Assembly (NCBI GenBank): GCA_956465555.1 | Contig: OY101117.1 | Coordinates: 186,001 to 250,000 of the forward strand | DNA length: 64,000 bases | Origin: Nitzschia sp. pyKryTriq1 | Taxonomy: Eukaryota; Bacillariophyta; Bacillariophyceae; Bacillariales; Bacillariaceae | Reading direction: 5' to 3' | Shown here: positions 21,379 through 30,017 of the stretch, one piece after another | How positions within the stretch are numbered: the stretch's first letter is position 1 | Layout of the letters: each line of letters begins with the position of its first letter | The notes under the pieces: model-generated | What the model saw: only the letters and a program-made list of their open reading frames with translations | Told to the model about the DNA's origin: nothing | Database searches by the model: none | Position numbers and translations under genes: made by a program

Positions 21379-23049
21379 TCACACATCATCGTCGGTTTCG
21401 GTTGGCTTTTCCGTCTTGGGTGGATCCGTAGGTTTGGGAGTGGGTGGTGGGGTGGGTGGCTTGGTAGGAGAAGGACCTGGTGGTCCAGGGCCCCCGCCGC
21501 CACCACTGTTGGTAGGTGATGATGCGACCGGTTGTCCACCGGGCGATCCAGGGCCTCCGCCGCCACCACTATTGGTGGGTGATGATTCGATTGATTCTCC
21601 ACCTGGTGGTCCGGGGCCTCCACCACTGCTGCCACTATTACTACTAGTAGATTCGATTGGCTCTCCTCCACCGGTGCTTGTTGGCGATCCAGGGCTGCCG
21701 CTGCTGCCACCACCACTCGTAGGAGTTGGCACATTATTATTTGTGGTGGGGCTGCCAGGTGGATTTCCAGCAGTCGGAATGGAAGGAGACGATGCTCCTC
21801 CTCCTGTACCCCCCGTAGGAGACGGTACCGTCGGAGATCCTCCTGTGCTACTACCGGTACTACCTCCCTCACTGGAAGATTCCACCATGGTGGTTGGAAT
21901 CAATATAGGAGCCACGGATGGATTTGAAACGGTAGGAAGAAGTGCTGATATAGGAGCCACAGATGGCATTGAAATGGTAGGAAGAACTGCTGTTACAGGA
22001 GCCACGGCTGGATTTGGAATTGTGGGAACAACTGCGGTTGTAGTTGGACTTGCGGGCACTGCTGAGACGGTTTGATTGGTGCCTCCGGACGAACCTGTCG
22101 GATCCGGAGCGGCTGAAGGCGGTAGAACTTCGGAAGAAAAGTAAGAAGGATTGGAGGCAGGTCCTGGTTGCGTGAGATTCGTGTAGGGTGTTGGTTTGTG
22201 GTAGTTGGCCTCCTCAGTTTTATTACTATTTGTCGAATCTACAGCTGACGAGGCCAAGGACGCTTTCTTCTTTTTCCTTGTAGCCATGACTACGCCAGTT
22301 CCCACACCGCCAGCCATCAAGAGAAAGATGACAATCAAAGCCAATACTAGCAGCGGCCTGTACACTCTTTTTTCTTTCGTTGCCAGCATGATCGCTGTTT
22401 TCAAGTCATCCGTTGTTGAAGAGGATGCAGTATTGCTGTTTGCTTCGGTTTCGTCCACCACTGCCACAGCGTTGACGGAAATGTGGCGACTCCGCTCTCG
22501 GTCCAGCCGCGATTGGACTTCCCTACGGATTCGTTCCTCGACATCCAGTACGGCTTGTGCTTGAATGGGAGTCGTTTCAAACGAATCATGATTTGGGCTT
22601 TCCAAGTCATCATCCTGCTCGACCGACGTCCTTTCCAGATCGCGACTGGTCAAACTGGCTGTCAGAAGGGTCGTGCCGCTGTTGTTATTACTTGCGGATA
22701 TTCCTTCAACGGCGACAGCGCCCGGACGTAGGGTCGTCGCCATGGCCAAAGAAGAGTGATTCATAGTTTCATCCTCATCGCTAGGGATTTCATCCTCGTG
22801 TTGCAATAAGCCGATCGTTCGACGATTCTGTCGACTGTTAGTAAGAGTGACAATAACATCCTCGTTGTTGGAAGGAGCCACCAAAGGCTGGGAACTGGAG
22901 GTTAAAACTATTGCTTTTGCAGCAGTTTCATCCTTCTTTTGGGAGATGAAAGATGCTGCTGCCCTCGATGATTCCAGTTGAGCAACTGTTTTGAAGGGAG
23001 GTTTCTTCTTTTTGGAAGAATTAGATGATACTAAATTGCTATTCGTCAT
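21379..23049 (-). CDS. Single-pass membrane protein with Pro/Ser/Gly-rich ectodomain
   Basis: 556 residues from an ATG at 23049. The N-terminal half is hydrophilic, with a charged stretch VEERIRREVQSRLDRERSRH. One membrane segment (VYRPLLVLALIVIFLLMAGG) lies at about residues 232-260 and is followed by a Lys patch. The outer part has repeated VAP units (PNPAVAPVTAVLPTISMPSV and variants, about residues 335-390). A Gly/Ser/Pro section follows, with three copies of a GGGPG(P/S)(P/G)G...SSPTNSG unit, then a TPPPTPKPTDPP tail. The order cytoplasmic domain, membrane segment with a GVG-containing end, then low-complexity stalk matches the two LRR proteins of this window, but there are no LRRs. It could be a stalk-only relative or a cell-wall-facing mucin-like protein. 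Orientation in the membrane is inferred. Confidence 0.75.
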   Translation of the reverse strand: MTNSNLVSSNSSKKKKPPFKTVAQLESSRAAASFISQKKDETAAKAIVLTSSSQPLVAPSNNEDVIVTLTNSRQNRRTIGLLQHEDEIPSDEDETMNHSSLAMATTLRPGAVAVEGISASNNNSGTTLLTASLTSRDLERTSVEQDDDLESPNHDSFETTPIQAQAVLDVEERIRREVQSRLDRERSRHISVNAVAVVDETEANSNTASSSTTDDLKTAIMLATKEKRVYRPLLVLALIVIFLLMAGGVGTGVVMATRKKKKASLASSAVDSTNSNKTEEANYHKPTPYTNLTQPGPASNPSYFSSEVLPPSAAPDPTGSSGGTNQTVSAVPASPTTTAVVPTIPNPAVAPVTAVLPTISMPSVAPISALLPTVSNPSVAPILIPTTMVESSSEGGSTGSSTGGSPTVPSPTGGTGGGASSPSIPTAGNPPGSPTTNNNVPTPTSGGGSSGSPGSPTSTGGGEPIESTSSNSGSSGGGPGPPGGESIESSPTNSGGGGGPGSPGGQPVASSPTNSGGGGGPGPPGPSPTKPPTPPPTPKPTDPPKTEKPTETDDDV

Positions 23050-23878
23050 GATTATAATGTTTCTTCATATCCATGCATATGCCATGTCTTTACATTTTTT
23101 GTTCTGTCTCTACGAATACTACTAGTAGAGAGCTCTAGCAATGAATATTCGTGGGATGTGTCAATCTATCCATCATCCAGGATCCAGGAATCCTATCGAA
23201 TGAGGATGAATCATCATGCAAATAGGGTATAAATCTCCGAGAGAGTAGAGATTAGTTGCTGGGTAGCGAGAATTCTACCCGCCTCAATAGCCGCCTTCGC
23301 ATTTGTTGACGCGGCTTCATTTAAAAGCTTGATGGAATGGTCGAAGCGACCATTATTTGATGTTTTGATGTGTGACATTCGCAATTAGCTATTTTTACCG
23401 GTAATACAGGTAGGTAGCTACCAGTACCTATTCCTCGCGTACAGTACTACCGGTAGTGCTGTACGAAGTACTGTAGTCTACCTGACACCGTACGTGTACG
23501 TCTGAAGATCCTTCGCTTTCTACCGTACGATACTTGAACGTTACGAGAAGTACCGGTAGGCCATACGGTACCGTCTACAGTACCAGTACAGTACAGTACC
23601 GGTACAGTACCGGTACCGGTACCGGTAGAGTATCTTTTGCTCCTCGATGACGTTTTCAATTAGTCATTGATGCTCTCGTCCTCATCGTCAGTATCTGGTA
23701 CGGATAACTCTACTCTACTAGTAGATAGTAGTCTGTCTCTACACTAGACTACTGATACTCTACTAGCGAGTCTGCTACGGTAGAAAAGTCTATCTACTAG
23801 AGTAGTCTGGCTCGTCAGTAATCACATTTATTTTTAGATTCATTCTTAGAGACAGAAAGAATCAATTTATTACTTCTT
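23050..23878. other. Spacer with GTAC/CCGG palindromic tract
   Basis: 23400-23640 consists largely of overlapping ACCGGTAC/GTAC palindromes. 23690-23815 is CTAG/GTCT-rich. No gene seen. Confidence 0.5.
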
Positions 23879-26800
23879 CTAATTGGCCTTCTTTTTGGTT
23901 GCTGATTTCTTCTTGCGCGGCTTTTCTTGCGACGGAGCCCCTGCTCCTCCTCCTGCTGCCTTCTTTTCCATTTTCCGGCTCTTGAGTTTGTCAAGGGCAG
24001 GTGTGGATGATTTATTTTTCGTTGCTGGCCTACTAGTACTACTACTACCACCACCATTAGCATTGTTCTTCATGTTTTTGCTGCTGCTGCGGACGATGAT
24101 GTTGTTGTCATCCTCATCATCGCTGGCCCACTCATCGACTCGATAGTTCATGATACTGGAATCCTCGGCCACAGTAAAAGGTCGAGCAGAAGTAGTAGTC
24201 GTAGCACCCCATCGAGTGTCATGGGTCGTCTTGGATTTTCCAGTCAAAGGATCTGCCTTGTTGTTGCTGCTACCACCACCACCACGACCACCGAAATCGG
24301 AGTGGGTCGTTCCGGACGGAATAGGAAAGCTATTTTCAACAGCAGCAGCCGCAGCACTAAACCCCAAACTGCTCTTGCTTGCTCCAAGATTTTGACATTC
24401 CCAGTCATCATTTCCAAAATTGAGAAAACTATCGTTCATTTTGGACGATAACTTGTTGCTCTTTTTGAAATCGAATTTGGAAAGTGGCGTCGCCACGACT
24501 TTGTTGGAATCTTTGCTCGGTAAGGGAGTCTTGAGAAATTGTTCTTCACCACCACAGGAGGGTTGTTTGGCTGCTGCTCTTCGTGCTGTCACTGGCGAAA
24601 GACTTCTTCGGGGAGCCGAAAGGCCAGAGTCTGTCGCCGCAGCAGCAGCTGCTGCTGCTTGTTCTTCGCGCATTTGTCGTCGAGCCCTCACGGGGGAAAG
24701 ACTTCTTCTTGGAGCGGAAAGGCCCATGGCGGGGGAATCTTTGGCGACTTCTAGAAAACGGCTGGATGTCGGTTTATTAGAAACAATGGTGACAGGTGGG
24801 GGTGGTGGAGGAGGGGTTTGAACTACCGCGTTTTGAGCTTGGCGTTGGGGCGAGGTCTTTCGACCCGCCCGACGGACACGGACTGGTCGTTTGGCTGGTG
24901 GAGCCCCTGGCTCGGAAGAATCTTTCAGAGGCATGCTACCATGAGTACTCGATGTTCGGCTCTTTTCGGATCCAGGTTTTCGTTGCGGACTTCCAATGGT
25001 ACTGAACGAAAGGTCGAAAGATGCTGACGGCTCTGTGGAAGTGGTTGTGGAAGTTCGACTGGACGACGACATAGTACCATGGGCGCTCTTGGATAGGCCT
25101 TGACCTGATGTTGCTGTCGTCGAGCTGCCGGCGGCTGTCTTGCGGCCCCCTTTGCCACCGGCATAGATGCGAGGAGAAAGAATCGCATCCATACTTCCTT
25201 TGGGCATACGACGCACCGAACTTTGTTTCGACATTGCCGGAGAAGGAGGAGGGACGATTCCGTACATTTCGGCAATCTTTTCTGCTGCCGAAAGAATACT
25301 GATATGATCGGAGGCTTGGTTTAGTCCGGCAGCACCACCCAATGGTGCTGCTACTTCCGGTGATTTTTCTACAACTACTACATCATTGTCGTCGTTGGAT
25401 GGTCGCTTGGACCTTCTTCGACTGGAGGATGGTGATCCCTCCATGGATGTAGCTGTTGCAGTGTCGCTGGATGTTCTTAGTCTTCGACTGCTGGAAGAGC
25501 GTTCTCGACTTTTGGAAGAGCGTTCTCGACTTTTGGATCGTGACGACCGCCTCGTCTCCTTTGGACTGTCCTCGGTCGTCGTCGCGGCAGTAGAAGCTGT
25601 AGTGGTGGTGGTGGTGTGATTTCCAGACAATTTTCGACTACTGCCAGGACGGTCTCGACTGGATGAACGTTGTCGTCGTTCGGGTTCCATCCCAACAAGA
25701 TCGGACTTGACTTTTCGACGGGCTGAATTGTCGAGAGAAGCAGCAGCAGCAGCAGTAGCATCTTTGCTGCTACTACTTTCCCGGGCCCCACTTCGGCTCA
25801 TCGATCGAGCTCTTCGATTGGTCGGCTTCTCAGTCGTTGCACCGGAGGATCTCGATCGTTCTTTACTGCTGGATCTTGGTGCCCTACCGTCTCGACTACT
25901 GGATCGCGTGGTCGAAGATCTTCCATCTTTACTGCTGGACCGCCGTCCATCTCTACTGCTGGATCGATGAGAAGTCGTAGTTGTAGCAGTAGTAGAAGCT
26001 GGCTTGGAAGCATCTTTGCTGCTGGATCGTCTCGGTTTGGCATCTGTACTGCTGGATCTCATGGTGGAAGGATCTTTACTGCTCGATCTTCGAGACGAAC
26101 GCCCTTCTCGACTGCTGGCCCTGCTCCGACGTCGGCCGTCAGCACTGCTGGATCGCGATGTGGATGTTGTTGTTGTCGTCCGTTCCTTGCTACTGCCTCG
26201 TGATGATGTATTAGTACCAGTAGGTGCCGCACCACCAGTACTGCTTCTTCGGCCAGCATCCGAACTTCTGCCCCTTCGGCCTTCCTTGCTCGAAGAACGG
26301 CGTGTAGTACTAGAACTTCGTTCTTTACTTCTCGACCGAGGACGTTGTGCTGGTGATGCTTGGTCCGTGATGGTCGTTGTTTTGTTTTCCGGAAATTCCT
26401 CATTGTGAGCCTGGTTGAGATTCCACCATGATTGTTCTTTGGCTGATGATGGCGATGATGATGATGGAGGTGGCGGTGGTGGCGGCGGCGGCGTCTTATC
26501 ATCACCATCTGCTGCTGCTGAGGCGGCGGCGGCGGCTGTACTTTGCTTCGCCTTGCTCCTCTTCTTTTTGTTGCTGATGATGCTGCCGTTGGTGTTCTTC
26601 CCCTCACCACCAGCAGCAGCATCACCAGCAGCAGCGTCACCACCAAACCCAAACGTTCCTGTATCAACAGTCCCACACAACGTAGAATCTTGACTCAAAT
26701 TATCGTCCTCATCATCCAAGAGAATCACGGTTTGACATCGTTGCGGAATTTTGGGGGCACCATTATTATGATGATTCATCAATTTCGCCAAAGAAGGAGA

Positions 26801-26956
26801 CGATGAGTTATTGGTAATAGTAATAGTCTTGTTATTACCGGTAATATTAGTGTCGTCGTTTTTCTCTTGTTTCTTTTTATTTGGTTCGACTCCGTCAGTG
26901 GCATGGGTGCTACTAGCAGGAGATGACGATGATTCGAAATGAGGTACTTCCAACAT
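23879..26956 (-). CDS. Ser/Arg-rich disordered protein with SWWNLN motif
   Basis: The frame is open from a TTG at 27034, but the first ATG is at 26956, which removes a poly-Thr stretch and leaves 1025 residues. The N-terminal part carries short acidic and Ala/Pro/Ser runs and SWWNLNQAHNEEF (hexapeptide at 26414-26431). Residues about 190-540 are a long array of RSSS(K/R)(D/E)(G/R) units (for example RSSSRDGRRSSSKDGRSS). The C-terminal third has two copies of L-S-A-P-R-R-S-L-S-P-V-x-A-R-R separated by an Ala run, a DDEDDNN acidic patch and a Lys-rich end (KPRKKKSATKKKAN). No folded domain, no signal peptide. RS and SP density predicts many kinase sites. A nuclear or scaffold role is inference. 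Confidence 0.8.
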   Translation of the reverse strand: MLEVPHFESSSSPASSTHATDGVEPNKKKQEKNDDTNITGNNKTITITNNSSSPSLAKLMNHHNNGAPKIPQRCQTVILLDDEDDNLSQDSTLCGTVDTGTFGFGGDAAAGDAAAGGEGKNTNGSIISNKKKRSKAKQSTAAAAASAAADGDDKTPPPPPPPPPSSSSPSSAKEQSWWNLNQAHNEEFPENKTTTITDQASPAQRPRSRSKERSSSTTRRSSSKEGRRGRSSDAGRRSSTGGAAPTGTNTSSRGSSKERTTTTTSTSRSSSADGRRRSRASSREGRSSRRSSSKDPSTMRSSSTDAKPRRSSSKDASKPASTTATTTTSHRSSSRDGRRSSSKDGRSSTTRSSSRDGRAPRSSSKERSRSSGATTEKPTNRRARSMSRSGARESSSSKDATAAAAASLDNSARRKVKSDLVGMEPERRQRSSSRDRPGSSRKLSGNHTTTTTTASTAATTTEDSPKETRRSSRSKSRERSSKSRERSSSSRRLRTSSDTATATSMEGSPSSSRRRSKRPSNDDNDVVVVEKSPEVAAPLGGAAGLNQASDHISILSAAEKIAEMYGIVPPPSPAMSKQSSVRRMPKGSMDAILSPRIYAGGKGGRKTAAGSSTTATSGQGLSKSAHGTMSSSSRTSTTTSTEPSASFDLSFSTIGSPQRKPGSEKSRTSSTHGSMPLKDSSEPGAPPAKRPVRVRRAGRKTSPQRQAQNAVVQTPPPPPPPVTIVSNKPTSSRFLEVAKDSPAMGLSAPRRSLSPVRARRQMREEQAAAAAAAATDSGLSAPRRSLSPVTARRAAAKQPSCGGEEQFLKTPLPSKDSNKVVATPLSKFDFKKSNKLSSKMNDSFLNFGNDDWECQNLGASKSSLGFSAAAAAVENSFPIPSGTTHSDFGGRGGGGSSNNKADPLTGKSKTTHDTRWGATTTTSARPFTVAEDSSIMNYRVDEWASDDEDDNNIIVRSSSKNMKNNANGGGSSSTSRPATKNKSSTPALDKLKSRKMEKKAAGGGAGAPSQEKPRKKKSATKKKAN

Positions 26957-27539
26957 GGTGGTAATGATGATGATGGTACCGGTACTAGTAGTAGTTGTTG
27001 TTGTTGTTGTTGTTGTAGTTGTTGTTACAGTCAATCTTCTGCGAGAATAAGCTTATTTTGAAAGTTTTGTGATGTTTCTGTGCAATTTAGTTTTTGACTG
27101 GACACTGGATGATGCGATGTGAACGTATGCCACTAATAGTCTTCGCACAGTACGATCGCATGCATCTGCGAAGCGTGTTCGCGATCGATGATGATGATGA
27201 TAAACAGTGAAGTATGGGCACAATGAATAATTGGTAGAATGAAGCAAGAATTGAAGTTTCTGCCTGCAGAAATCAATGTACAATAATGTGGAAATTCCAA
27301 AGCCTCTATGTGACAATGTCCTAACATGAATGTGTTAATTAAATAAAATGAGAAGAAATGACCCTATAGTCGTCGCTAGCGTCCGAGCTAGCGAGGAGGA
27401 ATGCGAACCTATCTTCTATGACTATGACTATCATTATTTATACAATAATGCGACCACAATAATTACTCAATGCATGCAGTCACGAACCTTTTTAATTAAT
27501 AATTCTTAAGCAAGCTTCGCAGAAGCACCACCATCAAAA
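26957..27539. other. Upstream region of the Ser/Arg-rich gene
   Basis: Begins with GTT/GTA simple sequence that forms the open leader of the gene. No further gene or repeat recognised up to the first LTR element. Confidence 0.4.
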
Positions 27540-27544
27540 GACGG

Positions 27545-27881
27545 TGCAACGACTCGTAGTTACGGGATTCAATTCGTGATTTAAAGTAGATGAAATTAAA
27601 AGAAGTGAGACTATTTTTCTGGGGTGTTTTTGAGAGATGAATCTTTTGTAATCGTGAAGTAGTCGTGAAGTGTCAGGGGCACGAACGACTTATCATAAAT
27701 GTAGTGGTGATGGCGATCTTGGATGTCTTGTGAAGTTTGTGAAGTAAGGATCGTCTCTAGTTGATATGCATTGGTCATTGACGGCGGTGTCACGACTAGT
27801 AGGAACGCTATGACGTCACGCAGTGTCAGGATGACGTCGAGGGAGGGACGGACGGACCGATGACGTCGACAGGACACTGCA
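27545..27881 (-). repeat. LTR of miniature element 1 (3' LTR on the minus strand)
   Basis: TG...CA ends. Holds one perfect TGACGTCA (27811-27818) and two TGACGTCG sites (27832-27839, 27861-27868), which could drive transcription through bZIP factors. Confidence 0.9.
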
Positions 27882-28173
27882 TCCTGCCTCCAAAGATTAA
27901 TGAAGGTAAGGCTTGACGCGCCGGATGTTAATGCGCTGAAAAACATCTTCTCGGTCTCCTCGTTGACGGTACGAGTGACGGAATGTTTGACCATGTCGAG
28001 AGATTTGGGGGAGAAATCCTTTTTGAAGGGGAGGACTCCTTGGGCTCGAGGAACACGGTTTCCTCGACGATTGTTACCTGCACGCAACATAGCGGCGACT
28101 TCTCGTAGGCAAAGTAGTTAGTAGTATTGGTCGTTCGAAAGGGTGTACGATATTGTCGAACTTCTGATCAGAA

Positions 28174-28510
28174 TGCAACGACTCGTAGTTACGGGATTCA
28201 ATTCGTGATTTAAAGTAGATGAAATTAAAAGAAGTGAGACTATTTTTCTGGGGTGTTTTTGAGAGATGAATCTTTTGTAATCGTGAAGTAGTCGTGAAGT
28301 GTCAGGGGCACGAACGACTTATCATAAATGTAGTGGTGATGGCGATCTTGGATGTCTTGTGAAGTTTGTGAAGTAAGGATCGTCTCTAGTTGATATGCAT
28401 TGGTCATTGACGGCGGTGTCACGACTAGTAGGAACGCTATGACGTCACGCAGTGTCAGGATGACGTCGAGGGAGGGACGGACGGACCGATGACGTCGACA
28501 GGACACTGCA
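28174..28510 (-). repeat. LTR of miniature element 1 (5' LTR on the minus strand)
   Basis: Same length as, and identical on inspection to, the copy at 27545-27881, with the CRE-like palindrome at 28440-28447. Confidence 0.9.
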
Positions 28511-28816
28511 GACGGACTTCAGTACGGTACCAGTGCATACTGCACAAGTAGGGTTTAAAAGTTTCTATCATCTGTGTGGGAGAACGTTTTACTGTACTTA
28601 TTAAAAACAGCTTGAAGTTCACTACCGTAGTTCCCTTTATTGAACGGCAGTAATCTCACGCCGGCGTGCCTCTGTGCAGTCTTTTTGTCCGCAGCGAACC
28701 GCTGCGAATTACCGGTACATACGTACATACAGACAGTATGGATGCGGGGTGACGGCCAGGCACCGCGAGAGACCAATCTGAAAAGCATGACTCACGCGAT
28801 TCGTCGGGATTGTATC

Positions 28817-29114
28817 TGTTGAAGCAAATAGCTATATGTGTATCAGACCTGGAATCTTGTAAAGATATCCACTTGGTTGCTACGATAGTCTATTGCGATC
28901 TGATATTTTCATGCAAATCGGATTATTAAAATTTAATGACAATCCGATATGTTTCATTGTTCGCACTTTTCAATTCATCTCCAAGTAATGGTTGGCTATC
29001 ACCACACACAAAATATCGTTCCGACATATGATGTCTAACACCACCATACTTCATACATACGTATACCAGCTGTCATACCTTCGTATGTTCAGCCTCCTTC
29101 ATTTTTACTCAACA
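28817..29114 (-). repeat. LTR of copia-type miniature element (3' LTR on the minus strand)
   Basis: 298 bp with perfect TGTTGA/TCAACA inverted ends; pairs with 29588-29885. Confidence 0.92.
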
Positions 29115-29587
29115 CACTCCTGTGGTGTGGACATCATTTGGTTAGTTCTTCAAACCCAATATTGCCTTACGGAACTTGTAGAATGCTGCGCCCTGTAGAG
29201 GCTTAGTGAAGAAATCATAGGTTGTATGCGTCAGTCAGCGTTACCCGCTGGGGCGGTAGGTCTGATGAATCCAGGGTCAGCGATGTTTTTTACCGCCCCC
29301 GCCAAGAGCCCCGCATTCTCCTTGAATGTGCGCTGTATGTAGTCAGCGATCGCCTTCGTTGTTCGTAGAAATGATTCCGCCTTCGAATGCTCGGAAAGGT
29401 CGTAGACATCATTTTTGATGTCGTCCGTCTTGCCCTCAAACTTCTTAGTTGAGGGCGCAGGGCGCTGTTTGTCAGTAGCCGTGCTCGTGTTGTTACCGCG
29501 TCTTTTGTTGTAACGACCGCCGCCGATCCCATTACTTGGGGTTTGGGCTGGTTGTTCCACCATGCCTCCGCGATTAAATTTTAATAA

Positions 29588-29885
29588 TGTTGAAGCAAAT
29601 AGCTATATGTGTATCAGACCTGGAATCTTGTAAAGATATCCACTTGGTTGCTACGATAGTCTATTGCGATCTGATATTTTCATGCAAATCGGATTATTAA
29701 AATTTAATGACAATCCGATACGTTTCATTGTTCGCACTTTTCAATTCATCTCCAAGTAATGGTTGGCTATCACCACACACAAAATATCGTTCCGACATAT
29801 GATGTCTAACACCACCATACTTCATACATACGTATACCAGCTGTCATACCTTCGTATGTTCAGCCTCCTTCATTTTTACTCAACA
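29588..29885 (-). repeat. LTR of copia-type miniature element (5' LTR on the minus strand)
   Basis: 298 bp, almost identical to 28817-29114, and next to the gag-like end of the internal region. Confidence 0.92.
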
Positions 29886-30017
29886 GTATCTACGAGTAGT
29901 ATACACCAACAAGAAGGGGTACTACTGTAGACGCATGATATGAAACGGAAATAATAGTGTCGAAGAGTACGTATTGTCTAACTAATAATAACCGTTGGTG
30001 GTTGACTATTATTTTAA

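Larger units (their letters stand above)
27545..28510 (-). mobile_element. Miniature LTR retroelement (TRIM-like), young
   Basis: Two 337-bp direct repeats (27545-27881 and 28174-28510), identical on inspection, start TG and end CA. They flank 292 bases of internal DNA. A 5-bp target duplication GACGG lies at 27540-27544 and 28511-28515. On the minus strand the internal DNA carries a short protein-coding stretch starting at 28090 that runs into the downstream LTR. A purine-rich GGAGGCAGGA next to that LTR is a plausible polypurine tract, which supports minus orientation. Far too short to encode reverse transcriptase or integrase, so it depended on another element. Identical LTRs mean a recent insertion. 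Superfamily not assigned. Confidence 0.9.
28817..29885 (-). mobile_element. Miniature Ty1/copia-type LTR retroelement, internally deleted, young
   Basis: Two 298-bp LTRs (28817-29114 and 29588-29885) begin TGTTGA and end TCAACA and are almost identical. The target duplication GTATC lies at 28812-28816 and 29886-29890. The 473-base internal region, read on the minus strand, has a 110-codon gag-like ORF (29231-29563). Its TKKFEGKTDDIKNDVYDL segment resembles the N-terminus of gag in diatom copia (CoDi) elements. Almost directly after it comes a short stretch (about 29145-29216) with DFFTKPLQG, the typical end of copia RNase H. Everything between these two parts is absent, so the element is a broken, non-autonomous derivative. 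Near-identical LTRs indicate recent insertion. Confidence 0.92.

Noticed and set aside
23879-26956. Silaffin-like silica-forming protein
   Set aside because: Ser/Lys-rich composition fits, but there is no signal peptide, which silaffins need for the silica deposition vesicle.
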